DNA of 64,000 bases from Fibrobacter succinogenes (GCA_902762305.1 CACWNW010000006.1:1-64000), one strand, 5' to 3'. Shown: positions 16,565 to 25,740, counted from the stretch's first letter. Translations and numbers: made by a program. Notes: a model not told the origin generated them from the sequence alone.

Positions 16565-17919
16565 TGCGGCGGTGTTCTTGCCCGCGTATGCTCGCGGTTC
16601 TTCTCGTGCTTATGCTCGCATTTTCGGGGGCAGCCTTCGCGCAGACGTCCCCGCTTATCATGAAGCATGCGGACAGCCTCGCGGTCGCCCGCAAGCGCGG
16701 CAACCTGCTGTTGCATGGTCGCGTGCTGTTCGTGCACGATAGCGTCCGGTTCCGCACTCAGCATGCCACCTGGAACAAGGATGCCGAAGTGGTGCAGTGC
16801 AGCGGTGGTTTCTTGTTTACGCACCCGTCGGGCTTTATCCAGGCCGAAAACGGCACCTACCGCAAAAAGCAGAACATTGCCATCGCGAACGGGAATGTCG
16901 TTGCGGGCGATTCCGCGAGTTCGTACAAGTTTACGGGCGACTATCTGGAATACGACCGCGAAAACGAAATCTTGACGATGCCGCAGAAGCCCAAGCTGTA
17001 CCAGTACGAGAAGCACAAGGACAATACGGTCGATACGCTCACCATCGAGGCCAAGAAGATTATCTACAACAAGAAGTTTTCCTATGCCGAAGCGTACAAG
17101 GATGTGAAGGTTACCGAGAAGGACATGGTAGTCACTTGCGACACGGGCTACTTCGACCGTGCGAACAGCTGGCTTTCGATGAAGGGAAACCCGACATTCG
17201 ACATGAAGAACTACCACCTCACGGGCGATTCCATCTTCCTCGTTATCGACGAGGCGAAGAAGACTCTGAAGTCTGCGCTCGTGATAAGGAACGCGCATGG
17301 CATATCGAAAGAAGACCCGAAGAAGAACGCCCCCGGGAACGTGACGGAGGCCTTCGGCGATACGCTCTATTGCGAATTCAAGGACAGCAAGATTGAACGC
17401 CTGTACGTGAACCTGAACGCGAAGGGATTCTTTTATGAGACGGACCTTCCTGACTACAGGAACCTCATGGACGGGAACCGCCTCGATTTGTATTTCAAGA
17501 AGGGCAAGATGGACCACGCGGTTGTCTCGGGCAAGGCGCAGAGTACCTACTTCTACGTGAAGAGGGACCGCACCGTATCGGGCAAGAACGAAGCCGCGGG
17601 CGATACCATCAATATCGTTTTCGACCCGCTCAAGAATGCGGTCAAGACGCTCCGGCTGCTCGGTCGCGGTACCATGGCGAGCGGTCGCTATGTGGACCTC
17701 GAGAAAGAACAGCGCAACAAGGCTGCGAAGGAAAGAGCGCGTCTGGATTCCCTCGCTGCTGCAAGCGGAAAGACGGCTGTTTCCGATTCGCTGGGCCGCG
17801 CGAACTTGGGCAAGGGCGATGGCAAGGAAATGTCGCCCCGTTCTCACAGGAGACAGAGAAGGCGCGCCCATAATCTGAAGGGCAAGGAAGAAGTCAAAAC
17901 GGAGGAAAAGAAACCATGA
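16561..17919 (+). CDS. lptA: LptA/OstA-domain periplasmic LPS transport protein
   Basis: The product has a Sec signal (about 1-28, ending A-F-A-Q) and repeated beta-rich OstA-type stretches such as G-x-V-L-F-V-H-D-S-V, T-G-D-Y-L-E-Y-D and [11 protein letters not shown]. It is 452 residues, more than twice E. coli LptA (185), so it may hold more than one jellyroll or include LptD-N-like repeats. A Lys/Arg-rich tail ends the protein. ATGA overlaps with lptC before it and lptB after it show tight translational coupling. It would bridge LPS across the periplasm. Confidence 0.8.
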   Translation: MMRRCSCPRMLAVLLVLMLAFSGAAFAQTSPLIMKHADSLAVARKRGNLLLHGRVLFVHDSVRFRTQHATWNKDAEVVQCSGGFLFTHPSGFIQAENGTYRKKQNIAIANGNVVAGDSASSYKFTGDYLEYDRENEILTMPQKPKLYQYEKHKDNTVDTLTIEAKKIIYNKKFSYAEAYKDVKVTEKDMVVTCDTGYFDRANSWLSMKGNPTFDMKNYHLTGDSIFLVIDEAKKTLKSALVIRNAHGISKEDPKKNAPGNVTEAFGDTLYCEFKDSKIERLYVNLNAKGFFYETDLPDYRNLMDGNRLDLYFKKGKMDHAVVSGKAQSTYFYVKRDRTVSGKNEAAGDTINIVFDPLKNAVKTLRLLGRGTMASGRYVDLEKEQRNKAAKERARLDSLAAASGKTAVSDSLGRANLGKGDGKEMSPRSHRRQRRRAHNLKGKEEVKTEEKKP

Positions 17920-18653
17920 AGAGTCTGGTAAGCACAATCCGTACAGATAAACTGCGCAAGGTCTATGGCGGCCGCCAGGTGGTGAGCGATGTTTCCATCA
18001 GCGTGTCGCAGGGCGAAATCGTCGGGCTGCTCGGCCCCAATGGCGCCGGCAAGACGACTTCGTTCTACATGATCGTGGGCATGGTGCGCCCCGATTCGGG
18101 CCACATCTTCCTCGACGACATCGAGATGACGGACAAGCCCATGTACAGGCGTGCGCGTCTCGGCGTGGGTTACCTCCCGCAGGAGGCTTCCATCTTCCGC
18201 AAGCTCTCTGTTGAAGACAACATAATGGCCATCTTGGAGACGCAGGGGCTCAAGCGTCGCGAGCGCAAGATGCGCCTGGAGCAGCTGCTCGAGGAATTCA
18301 AGATTACGCATATCCGCAAGACGAAATCCATGAGCTGCTCGGGCGGTGAACGCAGACGCCTCGAAATCGCGCGTGCGCTCGCGAGCGATCCGTCGTTCCT
18401 GCTGCTCGACGAACCCTTTGCGGGTATCGACCCGATTGCGGTGGCGGACATCCAGTCCATCATCTCGGGCCTCAAGGAAAGGGGCATGGGCATCCTCATT
18501 ACCGACCACAACGTGCGCGAGACGCTCTCGATTACCGACCGCGCCTATATCATGTACAAGAGCCAGGTACTTACCGAGGGTTCTTCGGAATACCTCGCGA
18601 ACGATCCAGAAGCTCGTCGCATCTACCTGGGTGACAGTTTCAGGCTGGACTAG
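17916..18653 (+). CDS. lptB: LPS export ABC transporter ATPase
   Basis: A 245-residue ABC ATPase with all motifs: Walker [10 protein letters not shown] near 42, Q-loop P-Q-E-A-S near 88, signature [10 protein letters not shown] near 142, Walker [14 protein letters not shown] near 167, and H-loop T-D-H-N-V near 198. C-S-G-G replaces the common L-S-G-G. Sequence and length match LptB, which powers LPS extraction with LptF/LptG (not in this window). Its start overlaps the lptA stop; rpoN follows nine bases later. Confidence 0.95.
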   Translation: MKSLVSTIRTDKLRKVYGGRQVVSDVSISVSQGEIVGLLGPNGAGKTTSFYMIVGMVRPDSGHIFLDDIEMTDKPMYRRARLGVGYLPQEASIFRKLSVEDNIMAILETQGLKRRERKMRLEQLLEEFKITHIRKTKSMSCSGGERRRLEIARALASDPSFLLLDEPFAGIDPIAVADIQSIISGLKERGMGILITDHNVRETLSITDRAYIMYKSQVLTEGSSEYLANDPEARRIYLGDSFRLD

Positions 18654-18662
18654 GGGCATATT

Positions 18663-20369
18663 ATGAACATGGGTATGCAACTGGGGCAGTCCCAGCGCCT
18701 GGAACAGAACATCTCGCCGCAGATGCTGCAGTCCGCAGCTATCTTGCAGAAGACGGCCCAGGAACTGGACATGGCCATCAACGAGGAGCTCGCGGTGAAC
18801 CCGCTCCTGGAACTCGAGGACGAATCGCCCGAGGAGCCTTCCGTCGACGAAGGTGCCGGGGAGTCCGATTCCGACGATGATACCCTGCACGAGGTGGAGT
18901 TCGAGTCCGGTACGCTCGAGGATACTGCGGACCATGATTACGACATCCTGGAGAACACGACGAATTCCGATATGGAGCGCAGGCTTTCGGACGGGCTGTT
19001 CGATGACGATGCCCCGCTCAAGGATTTGAACGCCCCGTCGAAGGATGTGGCCGACGAGTGGGACCGCCCGCAGAAGGACCGCGACAAGAGCCTGCAGGAT
19101 AATTTGCGTGACCAGCTGCGCGACTGGAACGGGACCCCGATTCTGCTCCGCCAGCTCGAAGAGGCTGGCTGCACCGAATCGCATTTCCGCGCGCTCATAC
19201 AGTACCTTATCGACAGTCTCGACGAGAACGGCTACCTGCAGGCGGCTCCCGACGACGTGATGATGAAGATGGCCTCCGACCCGGGCGAAGACCCGCTGGT
19301 GGTCGAAATCGAACACATTATCCGCTACGAGGTTTCGCTCGAGAATGCGAGCCTTCCTGTGGCCGAGGCGCTGCATGTGCTCCGCAGTTTTACGCCGCGC
19401 GGAATCGGCGCCCGCAACATGCAGGAATGCTTCCTCATCCAGGCGGAAGCCATCGACGATTTCCCGACGCTTACCAGGGAAATCCTCGAGTATCATTTCG
19501 ACGACCTTATCGAGCTCAGGTACGGCAAAATCGCGAAGGCGATGTCTGTCCCGTCTTCGGCGGTGCAGCAGGCCGTGGCGGTGCTCTCGAGGCTCACTCC
19601 GCACCCGGGTAGGCAGATATCGTACGCTCCCACGCAGGTAAAGCATGTCGACCTGAAGGTCGAAATCAAGAAGGGTCGCATCGAGGTAGAGTGCACGCAG
19701 GAATCCCGCAACAAGGTGCGCCGGCTGCGCGTGAACAAGTATTATACCGACATGCTGAATGGCAACATGAAGCTCGACAAGGAGACGCGCGAGTATATCC
19801 AGAACAACAAGCGGAAGGCGGAAGAGTTCATCAACGCCGCGAACAACCGCTTCTCGACCATGGAGCAGGTGATGCGCGCCATCGTGAAGCGGCAGCCGGC
19901 GTTCTTCAAGAACGGGCCTTCGTTCCTCAAGCCCATGGTGCTGCAGGACATTGCAGACGAAGTAAAGCGCGACCTCTCTACGGTCAGCCGCGTCACCAAC
20001 GGCAAGTACGTGGAGACTCCCTTCGGTATTTACGAGCTCAAGCAGTTCTTCACTTCGGGCGTGCGCCAGTCCGGCAAGCGCCCGGCCGCACCTGCCGTGG
20101 CTCCGCGCCCCGACGCGCCCGCGGGTGCCGCCACCGCCGTGAGCGCTCCTGAGGATTTCGAAGGCGGGGACGATATCGTCGGCTCGGCCCGGATCCTCGA
20201 GGCGATAAGGAACCTCGTGGACGCCGAAGACAAGAAGAAGCCCCTCTCGGACCAGGCCATCGCCGATGCGCTTGCGGCCGAGGGTATCCAGGTTGCCCGC
20301 CGTACGGTGGCCAAGTACCGCGAGGAACGCCTCAAGATCTTGCCCGCCCGCCAGCGCAAGGCCCTCTAA
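18663..20369 (+). CDS. rpoN: RNA polymerase sigma-54 factor
   Basis: Sigma-54 directs RNA polymerase to -24/-12 promoters that need an AAA+ activator. Region I is seen at the N terminus (L-x-Q-S-Q-R-L-E-Q-N-I-S-P-Q-M-L-Q-S). An acidic region II with many Asp/Glu follows (about 55-110), then the core-binding region. The RpoN box A-R-R-T-V-A-K-Y-R-E lies near residue 546, close to the C terminus. Length is 568 (family 430-560), and an Ala/Pro-rich insert lies near 470-500 before the RpoN box. Order lptB-rpoN-hpf is conserved in many Gram-negatives. The receiver-less activator at 50468 is a possible partner. Confidence 0.96.
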   Translation: MNMGMQLGQSQRLEQNISPQMLQSAAILQKTAQELDMAINEELAVNPLLELEDESPEEPSVDEGAGESDSDDDTLHEVEFESGTLEDTADHDYDILENTTNSDMERRLSDGLFDDDAPLKDLNAPSKDVADEWDRPQKDRDKSLQDNLRDQLRDWNGTPILLRQLEEAGCTESHFRALIQYLIDSLDENGYLQAAPDDVMMKMASDPGEDPLVVEIEHIIRYEVSLENASLPVAEALHVLRSFTPRGIGARNMQECFLIQAEAIDDFPTLTREILEYHFDDLIELRYGKIAKAMSVPSSAVQQAVAVLSRLTPHPGRQISYAPTQVKHVDLKVEIKKGRIEVECTQESRNKVRRLRVNKYYTDMLNGNMKLDKETREYIQNNKRKAEEFINAANNRFSTMEQVMRAIVKRQPAFFKNGPSFLKPMVLQDIADEVKRDLSTVSRVTNGKYVETPFGIYELKQFFTSGVRQSGKRPAAPAVAPRPDAPAGAATAVSAPEDFEGGDDIVGSARILEAIRNLVDAEDKKKPLSDQAIADALAAEGIQVARRTVAKYREERLKILPARQRKAL

Positions 20370-20395
20370 ATTGCCCCGTTTGGACGATTTTAGGC

Positions 20396-20423
20396 CAAAA
20401 ACCCCCTTTTTTGGGGCTTTTTT
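20396..20423 (+). terminator. Terminator-like hairpin after rpoN
   Basis: CCCC and GGGG arms separated by a T-rich loop, flanked by A and T runs, ending T6. The 4-bp GC core makes it moderate. A TATACT box at 20493-20498 downstream could be the start of hpf transcription. Confidence 0.6.
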
Positions 20424-20554
20424 ATTCCAATTAGGATGATTTTATTCGAAAAAAACTTGTTTTCAATTGGTTTTTTCCAAAAAAAAGATGTATATACTCT
20501 TAATGCGAGGCGAAATGCCCGCTAAATGCCATCTTAATTATACGGAGGTATCAT

Positions 20555-20872
20555 ATGGATATTCAGTTTTCTGCTCGCCACTTTAATGCATCTGCCGGTC
20601 TCCAGGACCGTATTCAGGAAGAAATGGACAAATTGGCAAAGTTCTACCCGAACATCACTAACGCCTCCGTAATCCTTGACCACGAAGTCGAACACCAGCG
20701 TCACTGCGAAATCAGCGTCAACATCACCGGTTCCGTGGTCGTCGCCTCTGCCGATGAGGACAACATGGGCAAGGCGGTCGATGTCGCCCTGGAACGCGTG
20801 AAGGTGCAGCTCAAGAAGGCCAACGATAAGCAGAACGACCACCGCGCACAGCCTATTTCCAACCTGACATAA
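20555..20872 (+). CDS. hpf: Ribosome hibernation promoting factor, short form
   Basis: A 105-residue protein of the HPF/YfiA (RaiA) family that binds the 30S decoding region in stationary phase and aids 100S dimers or inactive 70S. It has the beta-alpha-beta-beta-beta-alpha pattern with I-Q-F-S-A-R-H-F near the start and E-D-N-M-G-K-A-V-D near residue 68. CGGAGG lies upstream of the ATG. It is followed after three bases by hprK, and preceded by rpoN, the usual neighbour in Proteobacteria. Confidence 0.93.
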   Translation: MDIQFSARHFNASAGLQDRIQEEMDKLAKFYPNITNASVILDHEVEHQRHCEISVNITGSVVVASADEDNMGKAVDVALERVKVQLKKANDKQNDHRAQPISNLT

Positions 20873-20875
20873 GCC

Positions 20876-21907
20876 GTGTCCGAATCCAGATTGAAAGATA
20901 TCAAGATCCTGCATCGGGAGAAGCTCCCGGTGCGGGACTTTTTTGGTCACTACGGCAAGGACCTGCAGCTTGCGCTCCATACGCCCGAGACAGACCTCGA
21001 CACGAATATCGCCGAAAGCGGTATCCACCGTCCGGGGCTTGCCATGGCGGGCTATACCAAGGTGTACAGCTACAAGCAGATCCAGGTCGTGGGCCATACC
21101 GAATGGAATTACCTCGAAAGCCTCGGGCCCGAGGGCCGCAAGAAGGTTTTCGATTCGCTTTCCGGGTTCCGCGCCCCGATGTGGGTAGTGACGCATGCCC
21201 AGATGCCGCACGCCGAACTCAAGGATATGTGCGAGAAGCTGCATATCCCGCTGTTCTCGACGACGCTGCATACTTACGAGTTCAACAAGATTGCGCAGAG
21301 GATTCTCGAGGAGTTCTTCGCGCCGCATTCCATTATCCACGGGAGCCTCGTGGATGTCTACGGTATAGGCATGCTTTTTGTGGGCGACAGCAACGTGGGC
21401 AAGTCCGAATGCGTGCTCGACCTCGTCGAGAGCGGCCACCGCATGGTTGCCGACGACGTTGTCCACATCAGCCACGTGGGTAACGCCATCATCGGGCGCC
21501 CCGACCCGCTTATCCGCCACCACATGGAAATCCGCGGCGTGGGCATCCTCGATATCCGTTCGATGTTCGGTATCCATGCCATCCGCAAGGTGAAGAAGAT
21601 CGAAGTCATCGTGGAACTCCAGCCCTGGCAGCGCGACGTGCGTTACGAGCGTACCGGCCTCAACGAGCTCGAAGAAGTCGTGATGGGGGTGCGCATCCCG
21701 AAGATTGTCATCCCGGTGGCGCCCGGAAAGAACCTCACGGTGATTCTCGAAGTGATTGCGATGAACGCGCTCATGAAGATGAACGGCCAGAACGTGGCCC
21801 GCGACTTCAATGAGGGCCTCATGAAGAAAATCAAGGCGAAGGCGAAGGGCGAGTACAGCGACGACCTGTTAGAAATGGATATCGAGCACTGGTCGCTTTA
21901 TGAGTAG
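20876..21907 (+). CDS. hprK: HPr kinase/phosphorylase
   Basis: HprK phosphorylates and dephosphorylates HPr at Ser46 to signal carbon state. The 343-residue protein has the Walker A G-D-S-N-V-G-K-S-E near 165, A-D-D-V-V near 189, and the family signature E-I-R-G-V-G-I-L-D near 214. GTG 20876 is the start, directly after the hpf stop. In Gram-negatives hprK often sits near rpoN and PTS-Ntr genes, which fits here. No HPr or EI gene is in the window. Confidence 0.94.
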   Translation: MSESRLKDIKILHREKLPVRDFFGHYGKDLQLALHTPETDLDTNIAESGIHRPGLAMAGYTKVYSYKQIQVVGHTEWNYLESLGPEGRKKVFDSLSGFRAPMWVVTHAQMPHAELKDMCEKLHIPLFSTTLHTYEFNKIAQRILEEFFAPHSIIHGSLVDVYGIGMLFVGDSNVGKSECVLDLVESGHRMVADDVVHISHVGNAIIGRPDPLIRHHMEIRGVGILDIRSMFGIHAIRKVKKIEVIVELQPWQRDVRYERTGLNELEEVVMGVRIPKIVIPVAPGKNLTVILEVIAMNALMKMNGQNVARDFNEGLMKKIKAKAKGEYSDDLLEMDIEHWSLYE

Positions 21908-21935
21908 ACGGCGCTAAATACTATCTTTCCCAGCG

Positions 21936-22850
21936 ATGCAGTTGAAGAAGACCATACAGAACAATTTATTCCCCTTTATCGTGTTCATGATATTGGTTGC
22001 GGGCTGTTGTTTCGCTTGGTACTTCTTCCACCCGTCGAGCCCTTACCATGCACGCTACAGGTTCGTGGTGAGCTACCAGACCATCGGTACGCTTTCGCCC
22101 GGGAACCGCGTGATTGTGCGCGGGATCGAGCGGGGAAAGATCCTTGCGGTCGAACTCACGGACGATGCCGTATTCGTTACGGTGGAGGTCCTTGCCGAGG
22201 CGAAGATCTCGAGGCATTCGCAGTTCAGGCTCATCAATGCGGGCCTCATGGGCGAGCGCGAGATGTGCGTCCTTACCGCGGAAGACCAGGACTGGATCGC
22301 TGACGGCGATACGGTATACGGGTCGTTCGACGACGGGCTTTCGGGCTTGGGCGATGTGCTTTCCAAGGCGATCGCGGACCTGGACGAGATGAAGGGCACG
22401 CTGACTGCTCTCAAGGACTCCGTCACGATTGGCAGCTCGGGCAAGAGGCTGGACCGAATCGCGAAGAAGAGCCAGAGGATTGTGAATGCCGGCAGCAGGC
22501 TCGCGTCGGATGTGCGCGAACAGGCACTCGCGGTGTTCGACAAGGGCGAGGCGACGCTCGAGAAGGCGCGCGCCGGAATCAACGAGGCGGCTGCCAGCGG
22601 GTCCCTGACCGTGGAGAAGGCCTCGGCGCTGCTTGCGCATGTGGATACCTTGATCGCGGAAGTTAAGGAGCTCAAGGCCGGCTCGGATTCCCTGGTTGCC
22701 CGCTTGGATTCCGGCGACAATACCGTCGGGCTCATCGCTTCGGGCCGGGGCGGGCTTACAGGCAAGCTCGAAAAGTTCGCAAATGACATCGATGCCCTGA
22801 TTCGGGACGTCAAGAAAAGTGGCTTGCGGTTAAATATTGATATTTTTTAA
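21936..22850 (+). CDS. MlaD/MCE-domain protein
   Basis: A 304-residue protein with one N-terminal membrane helix (about 12-30), then an MlaD/MCE domain (about 40-120) with the pattern Y-x-x-I-G-T-L-S-P-G-N-R-V-I-V-R-G-I-E-R-G-K-I, followed by an Ala/Leu/Glu-rich helical tail (about 140-280). MCE proteins bind lipids and carry them across the envelope with an MlaFE-type ABC transporter. No mlaE or mlaF is adjacent. TATCTT lies eight bases before the ATG; no Shine-Dalgarno is visible. It follows hprK by 28 bases. Confidence 0.85.
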   Translation: MQLKKTIQNNLFPFIVFMILVAGCCFAWYFFHPSSPYHARYRFVVSYQTIGTLSPGNRVIVRGIERGKILAVELTDDAVFVTVEVLAEAKISRHSQFRLINAGLMGEREMCVLTAEDQDWIADGDTVYGSFDDGLSGLGDVLSKAIADLDEMKGTLTALKDSVTIGSSGKRLDRIAKKSQRIVNAGSRLASDVREQALAVFDKGEATLEKARAGINEAAASGSLTVEKASALLAHVDTLIAEVKELKAGSDSLVARLDSGDNTVGLIASGRGGLTGKLEKFANDIDALIRDVKKSGLRLNIDIF

Positions 22851-22930
22851 AAAAAGTTTACCTTTTTCTGTTAAAAAAAGATAATTTTCCGCGTATGACG
22901 TGTTAAACCGACTCTACAAAGGAGTGTGCC

Positions 22931-23404
22931 ATGAGTGATAAAAAACCCGTGAAAATGAGCGATGCAGACTTGAAGTTTTTCGAGGAGATGCTTGTCGAAA
23001 AGCGTCGGCAGCTGGTGACGGCGCAGAGCGAATCGGAAAGGGCGAACGCATTCCAGGGACAGAAGAGCCAGTCTGGCGACGGTGGCGATTCCGACAGTGC
23101 GGACTCCGCGACGGACTATAACACGCTCGAGACTACGTTCTCGCTTGCCGCCCGCGAAGGCAAGTACCTCGTGTACCTGGAAGAAGCGCTCCAGCGCATC
23201 CGCAACGGTACGTTCGGTATCTGCAAGGTTTGCAAGCAGCTTATTCCGAAGGCGCGTCTCTTGGCGGTGCCGACCGCGACCAAGTGCGTGAACTGCAAGG
23301 AAGAGACCAAGAAGAAGGAACAGGAAAACAACCGCATGGAAATGGCGCGCCTCTTCGCCGAAGCGCAGCGCAAGGAGATGCAGAAGAGGGCCGCTGGCCA
23401 CTAA
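22931..23404 (+). CDS. dksA: DksA/TraR-type zinc finger transcription factor
   Basis: DksA-like factors enter the RNA polymerase secondary channel and act with ppGpp. The 157-residue protein has an N-terminal helical region and a C4 zinc finger near 98-121 (C-K-V-C and C-V-N-C, 17 residues apart). The acidic tip residues of DksA are not easily placed: the region has S-D-S-A-D-S-A-T-D. GGAG is upstream of the ATG. A terminator follows (23481). Confidence 0.85.
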   Translation: MSDKKPVKMSDADLKFFEEMLVEKRRQLVTAQSESERANAFQGQKSQSGDGGDSDSADSATDYNTLETTFSLAAREGKYLVYLEEALQRIRNGTFGICKVCKQLIPKARLLAVPTATKCVNCKEETKKKEQENNRMEMARLFAEAQRKEMQKRAAGH

Positions 23405-23480
23405 TGCATGTGAAGGTCGCCGAAGCGCTGACATAAATGCGCGACGTTGGCGGCTAGCCTGTCTTTCTCGGAGTATTAAG

Positions 23481-23512
23481 TCCCGGCATTGCGCCGGGAT
23501 TTCTTGTTTTTC
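23481..23512 (+). terminator. Terminator after dksA
   Basis: TCCCGGC (23481-23487) pairs with GCCGGGA (23493-23499), followed by TTTCTTGTTTTT. Confidence 0.85.
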
Positions 23513-23552
23513 GGGGCAATCGGGGTATTTTCGGGTGCGATTTCGCGAAAAT

Positions 23553-23590
23553 GGCTGACTAAAATGGCAAAATCGGGAATTTGGTCTGCC
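23553..23590 (+). repeat. 38-bp palindromic element, copy 1
   Basis: Runs from GGCTGACTAAAAT to AATTTGGTCTGCC. Its two ends are imperfect inverted repeats (GGCTGAC versus GGCAGAC on the other strand). Copies of exactly the same length lie at 23659-23696 and, inverted, at 23744-23781. The gap 23405-23964 holds no gene I can support. Confidence 0.7.
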
Positions 23591-23658
23591 AAATTATGGA
23601 TAAAGTAAGCGAAAATAGGGGCGGTTGCGGGCGTCGGGAGGCGTATTTGCCTCGAGAT

Positions 23659-23696
23659 GGCTGACTATTTCCGCGAAAATGAGGTTTTGGTCTGCC
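23659..23696 (+). repeat. 38-bp palindromic element, copy 2 (direct)
   Basis: Starts GGCTGACTATTT and ends TTTTGGTCTGCC. Same length and orientation as copy 1; the middle differs. Confidence 0.7.
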
Positions 23697-23743
23697 GCTA
23701 TCGCCTGCGAAGCGACTGTTTTTGTGCGTACAAACTAATTTCT

Positions 23744-23781
23744 GGCGGACCAAAAAGCGGAAAACTGCATTTTAGTCAGCC
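23744..23781 (-). repeat. 38-bp palindromic element, copy 3 (inverted)
   Basis: On the minus strand it reads GGCTGACTAAAATG to TTTTTGGTCCGCC, 38 bases, matching copies 1 and 2. Confidence 0.7.
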
Positions 23782-23840
23782 AAAAATGCGAATTAGCCTT
23801 CATTGCGGCGTGAAAATGCATCGGAAATGCGCTCGAAACG

Positions 23841-23986
23841 CGGTTGCAGGCTTGTCGCGGAAATTAAACCGCGTCAGAAATGCGTTTTTTCCCTCGTTGC
23901 GGTGCAATGCTTTTTGCAAAACTTAAACTGCGCCGGGAATGCGATTGCAGTTTCGCTGCAAACCTTAAACTGCGCCGAAGAATGCG
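23841..23986. repeat. Three degenerate tandem copies of the serine hydrolase 3' end
   Basis: On the minus strand the motif CGCATT...GRCGCRGTTTAA occurs three times: first as the true gene end (A-F-F-G-A-V-stop), then twice downstream in degraded form. Unit boundaries are about 23841-23884, 23885-23943 and 23944-23986. Small hairpins such as TTGCAG/CTGCAA (23945-23961) lie between the copies. Confidence 0.55.
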
Positions 23987-25170
23987 TCGGCGAGCGAGGC
24001 GCGGAATGCATGGATGCGGTCGGCGTTCGCTTCCCGGTGCGGGTAGGTGAAGTTGGAAAGCAGGACTGCGGCGGCGCCGGCGGTGGGGTCGGCGACGATG
24101 CTCGCCCCCGTGAATCCCGTCTTCCCGAACGTGCGGGGCGACACGCGCGACCCCATGAACTTGCTCTGCGCAAGTTCCCAGCCGAGGGCTGTGCAGGCGC
24201 CGTTCGCCGCACCCGCAGGATTCGTGCCCGCGGCATCCCCTGCCGGCAAAATGCCTGCATTAAAACTGCCCGCCGGAGAGTCGCATGCCGCGCCTGTTGA
24301 ACCCGCCGCCGAATTGCAAGCCGGCATGAACTTTGCGGCATCTTCGCGCGTGAACGCATTCCGGCTCACCATGTCGAGGATACCCGCGGGCGCGACCCGA
24401 ATTTCTTTGCCATCCGGGCCACAAGCAACACCGTCGTTCATGACCATCTTCACGAATTTGAGCAGGTCGGGCACGCAGCTGAACATGCCGGCGCTGCCTA
24501 CCGGGAATAGCTTCCGCAATACCCACGCGCTTTCGTCGTGGATTTCACCGCAAATCTCGCGCCCGCGGAACTCGCATACTTCCGTCGGGCAGATTTCGCC
24601 CTTCGGGATTGTGTTCCACTCGCGGGTCAGCGGGTCCCAGCCGCTACGCGTCATGCCGAGCGGCTCGAAGAACCGCTCGCGGCCCTGCTGTTGCAGGTCC
24701 TTGCCCGTAAGCCGGTGCAGTATCATGCCGAGCAGCACGCTTGCCGGATTCCCGTAATTGAAATCTGCTCCGGGCGCCTTTGCGAATTTGTATGTAAACA
24801 GTGCATTCAGGATGCCTTCGGGCGGGAGCGTGCGCAGCGTCTTCATGGGCACGCGGTAATCGAGGCTGTGCGTGAGCAGGTGGAACACGCGGATATCGTC
24901 GCGGTAGTTGGTCTGCAACTCGGGAATGAATTCCGCCACCCTGTCGTCAAGGTGCAGTTTGCCTTCGAGTATGTAGCAGAGCGCAAGCGTCGACGTGGGG
25001 CAGACCTTCGTGAGGCTCGCGATGTCGAAAACCGTATCTGCGGGCGTGTTGTGGGTTACGATGTGCGTCGTGCCATCGGGCAGAATGAACCCCGCGACCG
25101 CCTTGCTGAACACTCCGGCGGATTCTCCCTGTTCTAAGAGCCTTTCGATATTGGTTTCGCTGAATGCCAT
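23965..25170 (-). CDS. Serine hydrolase, beta-lactamase (class C/esterase) family
   Basis: This 401-residue protein has the S-x-x-K catalytic motif as S-L-T-K near 52, a Y-G-N motif (F-N-Y-G-N-P, near 138) in place of Y-x-N, and K-T-G (F-G-K-T-G-F-T-G) near 346. Family members are penicillin-binding-like hydrolases, esterases or D-aminopeptidases; the substrate is unknown and no clear signal peptide is seen. An insert of about 45 residues (about 285-330) is Ala/Gly-rich with A-G-I-L-P-A-G. TATAAT sits exactly seven bases before the ATG with no Shine-Dalgarno, so a leaderless mRNA is predicted. Confidence 0.85.
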   Translation of the reverse strand: MAFSETNIERLLEQGESAGVFSKAVAGFILPDGTTHIVTHNTPADTVFDIASLTKVCPTSTLALCYILEGKLHLDDRVAEFIPELQTNYRDDIRVFHLLTHSLDYRVPMKTLRTLPPEGILNALFTYKFAKAPGADFNYGNPASVLLGMILHRLTGKDLQQQGRERFFEPLGMTRSGWDPLTREWNTIPKGEICPTEVCEFRGREICGEIHDESAWVLRKLFPVGSAGMFSCVPDLLKFVKMVMNDGVACGPDGKEIRVAPAGILDMVSRNAFTREDAAKFMPACNSAAGSTGAACDSPAGSFNAGILPAGDAAGTNPAGAANGACTALGWELAQSKFMGSRVSPRTFGKTGFTGASIVADPTAGAAAVLLSNFTYPHREANADRIHAFRASLADAFFGAV

Positions 25171-25177
25171 GGCTAGA

Positions 25178-25183
25178 ATTATA
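25178..25183 (-). promoter_or_regulatory. Perfect -10 box (TATAAT), seven bases before ATG 25170
   Basis: TATAAT on the minus strand, then TCTAGCC, then ATG. No clear -35 at 17-base spacing. Confidence 0.6.
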
Positions 25184-25304
25184 GCAAACCTGTGGAAGTC
25201 CCTGATACTGTTTTGTCCGACGGACTACTTTATTGGCCGATTAGCGGCGTTCTTTCTGCATCCCGAAAGCTTATATTAGTAGAACAAAGCGATGCGAGTT
25301 TATT

Positions 25305-25691
25305 ATGAAAAAGTCTATTGCGAAATATTTTGTGGTGTTTGTCCTTTTGGCGGCGGTGTTCAACCTCGGCGGCTGTGCCTTGTTGCTATACGATTATTCC
25401 GACACCCAGGATGTAATCCTTGAGGCGGAAGACGGCGGGGAATACGACTTCTATGTGGATAACGTTCTCGTTTGCCGCCAGACCGACAGGTGTATCTATG
25501 GCCATAGAAAGGGAACGCTTTGCCAGCATACCGTCGATATCAAGCGCGGCGACACCGTTTACGGGACTAATTATTATGGCTATTGGGAAGAAAGGCCGCT
25601 TCTTGTCAAGATGATGGTCGAGCGCGACGACAACAAATGCCCTGAAACTTGGAAGGGAGCGAGTGTGATCGTGGAAATCAATCCTGAATAG
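25305..25691 (+). CDS. Small lipoprotein of unknown function
   Basis: The 128-residue product has a lipoprotein signal ending L-G-G-C near residue 25, then a short beta-rich domain with four Cys (C-R-Q-T-D-R-C, one in L-C-Q-H, one in N-K-C-P-E). I do not recognise it. A TATATT box at 25272-25277 gives a leader of about 20 bases with a weak GATGCGAG site. Confidence 0.65.
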   Translation: MKKSIAKYFVVFVLLAAVFNLGGCALLLYDYSDTQDVILEAEDGGEYDFYVDNVLVCRQTDRCIYGHRKGTLCQHTVDIKRGDTVYGTNYYGYWEERPLLVKMMVERDDNKCPETWKGASVIVEINPE

Positions 25692-25727
25692 CTGATTTCC
25701 GGTTTGCGTCTTCGCTTGGGTTTTTAT

Positions 25728-25733
25728 TATTTT
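25728..25733 (+). promoter_or_regulatory. -10 box seven bases before the Nudix ATG
   Basis: TATTTT, then ATACCAT, then ATG 25741; no Shine-Dalgarno. Confidence 0.5.
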
Positions 25734-25740
25734 ATACCAT

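Noticed and set aside
20370-20554. Sigma-54 promoter before hpf
   Set aside because: No GG-N10-GC pair in the correct context; a TATACT box is more likely.
23513-23964. Short open frames in the gap after dksA
   Set aside because: No start with a ribosome site or -10 box at the proper place, and the sequence is made of repeats.
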